Assembly: GCA_002786065.1 (NCBI GenBank)
Contig: NHNY01000018.1
Span: forward strand, 62,001-126,000
From: Microcyclospora pomicola
Lineage: Eukaryota > Ascomycota > Dothideomycetes > Capnodiales
Direction of reading: 5' to 3'
Length of the DNA: 64,000 nucleotides
Notes under the pieces: model-generated
The model's input: the letters and a program-made list of their open reading frames with translations, nothing else
What the model was told of the DNA's origin: nothing
Databases searched by the model: none
Shown here: piece after piece, positions 56,161 to 64,000 of the stretch
Position numbering within the stretch: position 1 is the first letter of the stretch
Layout: each line of letters starts with the position of its first letter
Translations under genes and position numbers: made by a program

Positions 56161-58690
56161 ATGGCGGGCATGCGGACGAAGATTGGCCATGGCCTGGCCA
56201 AGGTGCTTGACATCAAGCTCGACTACCGAGACCCGACCGGAGCAGGCAACGGCGCCGTCACTCGCGGCGAGTCCACCTTCACCATCGACAGCGCCGACAG
56301 CTACATCGAGCTTGAGCCAACCTCCGAGGAATGGATCAGGTCCCAGATCCCCAGTCCGCGTCAAATCCTGGCCTACTTCGCCAGTTTGTTTCCTTTCGTT
56401 CATTGGATTGGACGGTACAACCTGCAATGGTTTTATGGCGATCTTGTCGCTGGAATCACCATTGGCGCTGTGGTGGTCCCTCAGTCTATGGCATACGCGA
56501 TTCTGGCTCAGCTCCCGGCTCAGTTCGGACTGTACTCCTCTTTCATGGGTGTTTTGCTCTACTGGTTCTTCGCAACCTCTAAAGACATCACCATCGGCGT
56601 AAGTTCTCACCAGCCGCGTTGCATGAAACATCTCTAACAACGCCCAGCCCGTTGCGGTCATGTCAACCATCACTGGCAACATCGTCACTCAAGTCCAAAC
56701 TGCTCGCCCGGATATCGAGGGCCATGTGGTGGCATCAGCTCTTGCGATCATCGTCGGAGGGATTGTTTGCAGCATCGGTCTCCTCCGAATGGGATGGTTG
56801 GTGGAGTTCATCTCGCTCGCTTCCATCTCGGCCTTCATGACCGGATCTGCGATCAACATTGGCGTCGGTCAATTCCCTACCTTGATGGGTATTCCTACTG
56901 GCTCCACCGGTGTAGTGAACAATCGGGGCCCAACATACACAGTCATCATCGGCTCGCTGAAACACTTGGGCACCGCGGACTTGAACGCTGCCATCGGCGT
57001 GACCGCCCTCGCGATGCTGTACTTGATCCGATACATCTTCACGTTTTTGGCTCAGAAACAACCCCACCGGCGCAAGTTGTGGTTCTTCTGCAACACACTC
57101 CGCACGGCATTTGTCATCCTCCTGTACACGCTCATCAGCTGGCTTATCAACCTGCACCTCCCAGATCACAACTCTAAGAAGTCACCCATCAAGATCTTGG
57201 GAACCGTGCCTCGAGGATTTCAGGATGCAGCAGTACCGAAGATCGACTCGGAAATCATCAGCCTCTTCGCCAGCCAAATCCCTGTGTCGGTCATCGTCCT
57301 GCTCATTGAACACATCTCCATCGCGAAGTCATTCGGACGGGTGAACAATTACGTAATCAATCCATCGCAAGAGCTTGTCGCTATTGGTGTCACGAACCTC
57401 CTCGGTCCATTCTTGGGTGCATACCCTGCTACTGGCTCGTTCTCGAGAACCGCCATCAAGTCGAAGGCAGGTGTCCGGACCCCGCTTGCTGGACTGATCA
57501 CCGCGGTCGTCGTCGTTATTGCCATCTATGGACTTCCCGCCGTCTTCTTCTACATTCCGAATGCTGCTTTGGCTGCTGTCATCATTCACGCCGTGCTAGA
57601 TCTGGTCACCCCGCCAAACACGGTCTACCAGTTCTGGAGGCTTTCGCCGCTCGAAGTCTTTGTGTTCTTTGCAGGTGTCCTGGTCACTGTCTTCAGCACC
57701 ATCGAGTATGGTGTCTACGTCACAGTCTGCTCGTCCTTCTTCTTGTTGGTATGGAGAATGTTCTTGCCACAGGGTCAATTTCTTGGCAAGGTCAAGGTCC
57801 ATTCAGTCGCTGGCGATAATACCGACACTGGCAAGGGTGCACCGGAGAATGATCCGGACAAGTCGACCCGAAACATCTTCATCCCGATCAACCACAATGA
57901 CGGTTCGAACCCAGACGTGCAAGCTGACCACCCATATCCCGGCGTGTTCATCTACCGATTCTCTGAAGGCTTCAACTACCCCAACGCAAATCGTTATCTG
58001 GATATCCTCACTGAAACCATATTTGCAACGACTCGTCGCACCAACCTCAACACTTACGGCCGACCAGGTGACAGACCGTGGAATGATCCAGGCCCCAAGA
58101 AGGGAGAAGAGAATGCACACGACCACCGACCGATTCTCAAGGCTGTCATCTTGGACATGTCGTCCGTGAACAACATGGACATCACTTCGGTGCAGAATCT
58201 GATTGACGTCCGCAACCAGCTCGATCGCTACGCTGCCCCCCATAAGGTGCAGTGGCACTTCGCATGCATCAACAACCGTTGGACCAAACGCGCCGTTGCT
58301 GCGGCTGGCTTCGGATATCCCTCTCCCGAGGATGACACGGGCTTCCACCGCTGGAAACCAGTCTTCAGCGTCGCTGACATCGGTGGCGCCGACAGCGCCG
58401 CCAACGCGGCCGAGGAAGCGCTGAACCGCCGCGAGTCAAAGATCCAGAGACACGATGTCGACAGCATCGAGAGTCCGGAAAGCTCCAATGGCAGCATGAT
58501 CAAGCAGATCACCAGCAGCCAGGCGTACAAGAAGGATGCCCACTCGAAGATTGCGCCGGTCCAGGGTTTGAACCGCCCCTTCTTCCACATCGATCTGACC
58601 AGCGCGCTGCAAAGCGCCATCCAGACTTATGAGGCGCTGGAGGCTAAGCAAGGCGTGAAGGAGAGTGAGGATCCGGCTAGCGTCGCATAG
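56161..58690 (+). CDS. sulfate permease (SLC26/SulP family with STAS domain)
   Basis: Exons 56161-56598 and 56648-58690 (49 bp intron, phase 0), 826 residues. A plasma-membrane sulfate/proton symporter of the CYS-14/SUL1-SUL2 type. The SulP signature region is clear: WFYGDLVAGITIGAVVVPQSM, AYAILAQLPAQFGLYSSF, then PVAVMSTITGNIV right after the intron. Around a dozen hydrophobic helices follow, including GAYPATGSFSRTAIKSKAG and LLIEHISIAKSFGRVNNY. The cytosolic STAS domain spans about residues 550-690 (VFIYRFSEGFNYPNAN, AVILDMSSVNNMDITSVQNL near 645). A tail of about 120 residues is Ser-rich. Length and features are normal for the fungal family. Regulation by sulfur status is expected from relatives but not shown here. 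Confidence 0.95.
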
Positions 58691-59685
58691 TCTTCCTGAC
58701 GCTTGTGTTGTTGAAAAACAAATTTTTTATATACCATATATACATAGTCTTCCTAACGAGGCTCATTTGATACCCCTTCATCTATCCTCCAGCTCAACCG
58801 TCGGCTATCATATACAAGTTGCGAGTATGAAGGTAGGCGATGTAGCACAAACACCTCCCCAAATATACTTCACCCCATTCACGGAAACCCCTTGCATACA
58901 TATCCTCGGGTCGACCATCCGCCCCCACGAGAACTGCAGGTAAGGTAGGTAATGAAAACACAACCTTTCCGAAACACCATCCTCCGCCCCCCACTACCAA
59001 TCCTTACCTCTGCATGATGACATGCAGGTCCTGTCAGCCTTGTATAGATCATCTCATGGTCGTTCTCGTTGTGTCCCCGTCCTGATCGGAGGGGTGAGAA
59101 GTCATTCGAGAGGTGCATTTAGGCTGTCCCGTCGTATATGTTGTCTATATATAGTGATACGGTATGAGGACAGCGTCTTGGATTGGCGTAAAAGTACAGT
59201 GCCCATACGTACTGAGGTTTCACATCCGTGGGGTCCAACGATGAAACAGCACTCCCGGCATCCGCACAACCACGTCCCATCTAGCACCCCTGGACGGCAG
59301 TCTGCATCACAAGCTGAATGTGCCGGAATTGCACGTCTGGTCATGTAAGGTAAGGTTTACTCACACTGCGTCTAGACCAGACTGTCTCTCGTGTGTATAA
59401 AAGAATCATATACGGGGGATGTCTCCTGGTCTTCCCTCTTAAGTTCTCGTAGATCTGAGCTATTGTTGTCTTCGAGCTTCACGTTTCAGCTTCCCCGTAA
59501 CTACGCAAGTAGGCACGCACGCACGCACGCAGGCGCGCGCGTCAGCTCAGCTCAGTCTGATTGCCGTACTACCTACCTTATCTTTCCAACTTACCATCAC
59601 GCCTGACTGAAACCTACTTGTTCACACACTCGTCACAACTACAGTCTATCGACCCTTTCACCCTTCTCCACCGACATTGTCAAAA
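58691..59685. other. intergenic, 1 kb, with ACGC repeat
   Basis: Between two plus-strand genes. It holds an acgc/gcgc microsatellite (59513-59541) and pyrimidine-rich text before the next ATG. No supported frame. Confidence 0.55.
59513..59541. repeat. ACGC/GCGC simple repeat
   Basis: About four and a half gcac units run into gcgcgcg, about 145 bp upstream of the small gene at 59686. Alternating purine-pyrimidine text of this kind can adopt Z-DNA. Confidence 0.85.
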
Positions 59686-60091
59686 ATGGCGAATCAGTCT
59701 GCATCCGCGATCTCGCCCGTCGCCACAAATCAACCGACGTTTTCATTCTCTCCCGCCGCGATCAACGACGTCCCAGTCGAGTTGGACGGCGAGCCGGTCA
59801 TGCCGGAAGCGGCGCGGACGCAGCGGCGCAGCTCGCGGGCGTTGGTGCTGGAGGAGATGCCGGTCAAGGAGCGGGAGGTATGTTTGCAGCTCTTCTGGCC
59901 AAGAACTGATGGATTTCACGATGAGAAGTGCTGACTCCGGCCCTTGTGTGCGATCACAGGAAAGGGAACAGAGAATCAACGAGCGCAAGACTGATCCGGC
60001 CGTCATGGTCGACGTGCCTGAGTTTGGCAAACTACCTGGACCCGAAGAGGTCGAGCAGTCGGGTGCTGATGGACACGATGCAGAGAAATGA
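59686..60091 (+). CDS. small hypothetical protein, two exons
   Basis: Exons 59686-59877 and 59960-60091 joined by an 82 bp intron (gtatgt donor, atcacag acceptor, phase 0), 107 residues. The protein is hydrophilic and probably disordered at the start (MANQSASAISPV). A charged helix follows (RRSSRALVLEEMPVKEREER then EQRINERKTDP), and it ends VPEFGKLPGPEEVEQ. No signal peptide, membrane helix or known domain. The clean splice signals and the conserved-looking VDVPEFGKLPGP motif argue that it is a real gene. Function is not assigned. Confidence 0.6.
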
Positions 60092-60547
60092 TCGTATCGT
60101 CTGCATTGGGGCGCTGAGAGAAGGCTATGTTGCTAAGAGTGGTAACGAGGAGTGCAGCCCAGTCAATCCGAGCATTGAAGCATAAAGCGGCTTCTTCGGA
60201 TTCGGACGCACTCATTGTCATCAGTCTGGAATGTGGACGATACAAAGCTGCGCCACGCTTATGGACGGCTCTTTCAAAATCTCCAAGTCCCCCACGAGCA
60301 CAACCTTCTTCCATTCATTGACCGCTTTCACACAACGCCTGTTCCATTGTCTCGTGCCCGATCAGGATGCCGAACGCTGCTAAGCCTTTGTCATTTGGAC
60401 GGCTTCGGCCTTCACGGCGACACTATGCTCGCGGCAACATGATGGCCGCTCCTTCGGGATGGCTGCCGACTCCTGTTAATCAAGTACCTTCGCCGCTACA
60501 TACACTCGACTGGACATAGGTATTACGACTGTTTGTACGGCTGAATC
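60092..60547. other. intergenic
   Basis: 456 bp between two plus-strand genes; no supported frame. Confidence 0.6.
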
Positions 60548-62458
60548 ATGGCGACCCCGACACTGCCTAGCGCAAACCAAAACTCGTCTCTGTTCTCACT
60601 ACGAGGTATGGAGCTAGCAATACCGTCCTTGCGTAGCTCTGGAGAGTCGACAGCATCGATCGGATGGGAGAAACCGCTTCCGCCATTACCACTGCGGCCT
60701 AGAAAGCCTTCCCGGTACTCGCCCTTGGACTCAGCGACCATGTGTTCGAATAGTCGTCGAGCCTCGGACATTCGGAGCCAGTCGTCAGGGACTGGACGCC
60801 CGATCAGCGAAGAGAGCTCGTTCAGTACTCCCTCTAGGGATGAAAACTCAAGTCGAGCTTCTTCAAGGAGGTTTGGAGTGGTAGACATGACTCCACCGGC
60901 TTCGATCTTTGCGGCGACTACGCAAGATGACGATAGCATCTCGATCGACAGGCTACCATTCTGTCTGGAATGGCGGGATCTGCTACGAAGGTCGCTTTCC
61001 AGCGGCAGCTCGTGTGGGAGCCTACAATCACTCCTGATGGTCTGCGACACCGAGTCAGACACGAACATCACGATCACGAGGTCTTCGGGGGGTTCTTCAA
61101 GTCATGCGCCGTTGATAGCATCGAGAAAGGCGCATCACGAGCATAACTTGCTGCCGAATCGTGTCTCTACATCCTCTGAGCTTGTCGGCCATGTCACGGA
61201 GACGGACGTAGGTGGTCCACAAGACTGTGCACCAAGTTTCCAAAACTCGTACGAAGGGAATGCTGGGCAGGAATCTGATTTGCCCGTGTCCAGTCAAAGT
61301 CTTCTCCAGGAAAGGTACTCGCCTTCCTTGTACGACGAGCAACATCAATTCCCAGGCTGTTGTTGGCCCCATTGCACCAATGCCTTCCTTGATCACTCGG
61401 CATCATCGCCAACGCGTAGTACTTGGAGCGGATATAATGACCGTGGGTCTTCAGATCTGCAATTCTCACAACCTGACACAATACGGTATAAAATATTACC
61501 ATCGGACACCCCCCTTGCAAGCTGGCTTGCTGCACATGCTGGTCCACCGGAAACGTACTTGGAATCTGCAACCTATGATCCCAGTTCACAAGAGTACAAC
61601 GTCGATCCCGACAACATTACTTCTCAATCCGAACCCAGTTCGCCCTCAGTAATGGCAGGGGGCCGCAACAGTGATAGACCTCAGTCTCCCGCGAAGATCT
61701 TGCACGAAATACGTCGCAACGTAGCGAGGCATCTCACTGAGCAAGATCGAGCGAAAAGGAGGGCGTGTCACGAATTGTCAGATGATCCGCACAATCCTCT
61801 GCGAGACTTCACTCCTTTCCAGGATAGATTGAGTCCGGGAAGGACATCTGCCAGAACATCTGCCAGGTCGTCAGGAGTCATCTCCACAGCCACTGCGGAT
61901 TCTTTAGCCAGTACCGGCTACACTGGCTCAGACAGCTCTCGCACGGTGAAGGAAGCGCAGGCTGTTCCGATCGCTAGTGGTGCGGTCGAACGCACCGTGC
62001 GCGTCACGATTTCTCGTGATTTCCAAGCCCATCCACTGAAAACTGCAGATGCTAATGCCGACAACTCCGCTGTTTCACGACCTACACTAAAGATTCTGAC
62101 CGACACTCCTCGGAACAACTCCACTGCTTCCGCGATCACGTCTCCGTCCACCACCACGTCTCCTGCCTCTGCCATCTGGACGACTTTCAAGAACGGCGCA
62201 TTTCCTCGCCGCCGGTCGTCCAGCAGGCCGAGGGAGCGGACGCATAAAGAGGTGCCGCCAGAGATGCCCGCGTGGCCGTTGGCTCAAGGACCCGATAAGG
62301 CAGCGGAGCCTGGAACACCAACTAAGACGAGGCTATCGGATGTAGTGAGAGGAAAACTGCGGTCGAACAAGGGTGCTAGCAAGGCTGACAAGAAGCGGGA
62401 GGACTTGTGGATGTCAGGCAATACAGGTCCTGGAGAACAAGCTGGTCCTTCTTCATGA
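60548..62458 (+). CDS. large disordered Ser-rich protein of unknown function
   Basis: An intronless frame of 636 residues, rich in Ser, Thr, Pro and Arg. No folded domain, signal peptide or membrane helix is recognised. Visible motifs are WEKPLPPLPLRP near residue 40 (a proline-rich, SH3-ligand-like motif frequent in fungal proteins), a cysteine patch FPGCCWPHCTN about residue 270, a charged helix AKILHEIRRNVARHLTEQDRAKRRA about 380, and a Lys/Arg-rich C-terminus (LSDVVRGKLRSNKGASKADKKRE). This looks like a lineage-specific regulatory or scaffold protein (inference). Reading-frame length and the low stop density make it a real coding region. Confidence 0.75.
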   Translation: MATPTLPSANQNSSLFSLRGMELAIPSLRSSGESTASIGWEKPLPPLPLRPRKPSRYSPLDSATMCSNSRRASDIRSQSSGTGRPISEESSFSTPSRDENSSRASSRRFGVVDMTPPASIFAATTQDDDSISIDRLPFCLEWRDLLRRSLSSGSSCGSLQSLLMVCDTESDTNITITRSSGGSSSHAPLIASRKAHHEHNLLPNRVSTSSELVGHVTETDVGGPQDCAPSFQNSYEGNAGQESDLPVSSQSLLQERYSPSLYDEQHQFPGCCWPHCTNAFLDHSASSPTRSTWSGYNDRGSSDLQFSQPDTIRYKILPSDTPLASWLAAHAGPPETYLESATYDPSSQEYNVDPDNITSQSEPSSPSVMAGGRNSDRPQSPAKILHEIRRNVARHLTEQDRAKRRACHELSDDPHNPLRDFTPFQDRLSPGRTSARTSARSSGVISTATADSLASTGYTGSDSSRTVKEAQAVPIASGAVERTVRVTISRDFQAHPLKTADANADNSAVSRPTLKILTDTPRNNSTASAITSPSTTTSPASAIWTTFKNGAFPRRRSSSRPRERTHKEVPPEMPAWPLAQGPDKAAEPGTPTKTRLSDVVRGKLRSNKGASKADKKREDLWMSGNTGPGEQAGPSS

Positions 62459-62878
62459 AGGGATTGTGCGTGCTACCAGCCATGATGCCAATGTGTTTTG
62501 AATATGTGATAGCAATGATCGATGTAGGAGATGATAAGTCCATCAGAGACTGAGGAGTTGATACCATGTAGCTATGTGGGTAGGTGTGTTTTCAGGACTA
62601 GTCCATGAGCATATCTGGCCGTGGGCATGATCGAAGCATGTGTCTGCCTGATTCTACGATTCTTTCATTGCATCACCACAGTGCCGCGAGTGAAGCTGTT
62701 GATCCCTAGCATAGTTCCACGGATGCATACTCACATAGATGTGGTCGTCGAGCGTATGCCTCTATGCCCAAAGGAGAAGAGATCCGTGACGGGTACACCC
62801 GTCCAACCTCGAATGGGGATGCTCGTTTATCGATGGAAAGCAGTGTAGGCCTACACTTTTCTGTCAAGCAGACTCACA
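62459..62878. other. intergenic
   Basis: 420 bp between two plus-strand genes; no supported frame. Confidence 0.6.
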
Positions 62879-64000
62879 ATGGGCGGTGCGGCCAAAATGT
62901 TCACTCGCAGATCTCTGGCAGTGTTTGCACCGAGCGAACGACAGGTCTGGCATCGCCAATGGCAGCGAAGCGGGCAATGCATTCGCTGCTTCCATGCTTC
63001 AAGGCAGATGAGCGCGGGTGAGACGCCGGCAAGCAGTGAGCAAGGCACGCCGTATAATGGTATGGTCTGAAGTTGTATCTCTACGCAGATAAGAATATCA
63101 GCTTACAGACTCGTAGCTCCGAAACAAGGACCCACCCGTCACCAGCGAGCAGCGCAGATCTCGGCCGAGATCAAGAACCTCAACCAGGCCGATGCCCCAC
63201 AAGCGACCAATGACCGCACGAGCGCGGACGAAGGTGTCGCGCCGGGGAGAATGGGGGATAACGAGTCGCCGGACCGGGAGGGGCCTCTTGCACAAGGTCT
63301 GCGTGGTTCCACACAAAACATCGATGCCAGCCCTGTCCAAGGCGCCGAAGACTTCGCAGAGGCTGCAACATCAAGCAGTGGGGCGCACAGCTTGGATAGG
63401 CCGCGATTGCCAACAAGACCGGTCCCAGCACCATACAACCCATATCAGCCGTCAGCAAGCGGTACGCTCACAAGTCCCGGTACTCCATATCAGCCTGCCG
63501 CTATGAACGCGTCAACGCTGATGCGAGTGGGCAATAACTCGTCTACAATCTCTGCGGCCAACGGTCTTGGTGTGGTGGAGGATCGCCTGAGCCGGCTTCC
63601 GGTTCACAGGCTGTTGGGGCCTGTGGCGTCTAAGCAGCTTGTTCGCGCCACAGGTAACTGGACGCTGGATGCCAAGTCTGAAGGAAAGAAGAGAAGGAGG
63701 CTCGCTTCGTGGCGATGGCTACAGGGGTCCGGATCGAAGGACAAGAACGTCAACGGTCTGACATCCTCACAGAAAGAGCGCTTGGAAGCTTTGCAAGTGG
63801 CGAAAAGGGCTGGCATTATGGCATTGAAGGACAACGTGGGTAAGAGAGTTGTTGACGAGGCTGTTCGTGGAGTCTACCCGAAGCACGGCCTGACTGGCCA
63901 AACACATTCAGTGGCCGCACTGGGCAAGGTGCAGAACGTGCTGGCATTGAACCCATCCTATCTGAGCGGTGATGCTGCCAGAGTGGTAGCGAAGGTGCAA
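62879..64000 (+). CDS. probable mitochondrial protein, 5' part, cut by the window edge
   Basis: Exon 1 is 62879-63051, or begins at the second ATG 62897 (MFTRRSLAVFAPSERQ). Exon 2 runs from 63109 past the window end. The start is Arg-rich and acid-free through RCFHASRQ, a typical mitochondrial presequence with a cleavage-like motif. The donor (gtataatgg at 63052) is weak, but the stronger-looking gtatgg eight bases on would lead into a stop, so this choice is forced by frame. Exon 2 is disordered and polar for 150 residues, then has a basic helical part (KSEGKKRRRLASWRWLQGSG, SSQKERLEALQVAKRAGIMA). About 350 residues are visible. I do not recognise the family; an RNA-related mitochondrial factor is only a guess. 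Confidence 0.6.

Noticed and set aside
1-64000. Transposons, LTR elements or viral relics
   Set aside because: No transposase, reverse transcriptase, integrase or capsid-like frames and no long terminal repeats were seen on either strand by eye.

Overview
The window is eukaryotic, from a filamentous ascomycete (Pezizomycotina). I infer Dothideomycetes, perhaps the Mycosphaerellales. The evidence is short introns (mostly 50-140 bp, GTAnGT donors, CTAAC/CTGAC-like branch sites), single-copy housekeeping genes of fungal type, and fungus-restricted families (Zn2Cys6 regulators, Msb1/Mug8, DUF2417, 2EXR-like). No tRNA, rRNA, CRISPR array or recognisable transposon was seen. The intergenic DNA is not obviously AT-rich, so there is no visible RIP-type mutation.

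Layout. 1-6 kb is gene-sparse: the 5' part of a Zn2Cys6 regulator cut by the window edge, a six-exon sugar transporter, and a 2 kb stretch with a doubtful secreted-protein exon and a 64 bp tandem duplication. 6-15.6 kb is a head-to-tail minus-strand block: an S9C peptidase of the dipeptidyl-peptidase V type, splicing factor SF3b subunit 1 (Hsh155) and mRNA export factor Mex67. 16-30 kb holds a small cysteine-rich secreted protein, the COMPASS subunit Sdc1, a 2EXR-like protein, the peroxisomal import protein Pex13, an Msb1-family morphogenesis protein and the ribosome biogenesis factor Utp23. 30-39 kb holds a DUF726 (Mil1/TMCO4-like) protein, PP2A methylesterase Ppe1 and a DUF2417 membrane hydrolase. 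An assembly gap bounded by poly-G follows.

39.8-46.4 kb is the most accessory-looking part: a full-length ABC-C (MRP-type) transporter and, just upstream on the same strand, a five-exon Zn2Cys6 regulator. 47-54 kb returns to core genes: ATP synthase gamma (ATP3) and topoisomerase I (TOP1) diverging from a 0.5 kb promoter region, then the mitotic-exit GAP Bub2. 56-64 kb carries a sulfate permease, two proteins of unknown function (one small, one large and disordered) and the start of a probably mitochondrial protein that runs off the right edge.

Most genes are unrelated neighbours, as usual in fungal chromosomes. Plausible working pairs are the ABC-C transporter with the adjacent regulator and, more weakly, the sugar transporter with the left-edge regulator. 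Many gene models here were rebuilt by splicing exons by eye. Exon phases were checked for arithmetic consistency, but no alignment or transcript evidence was available.
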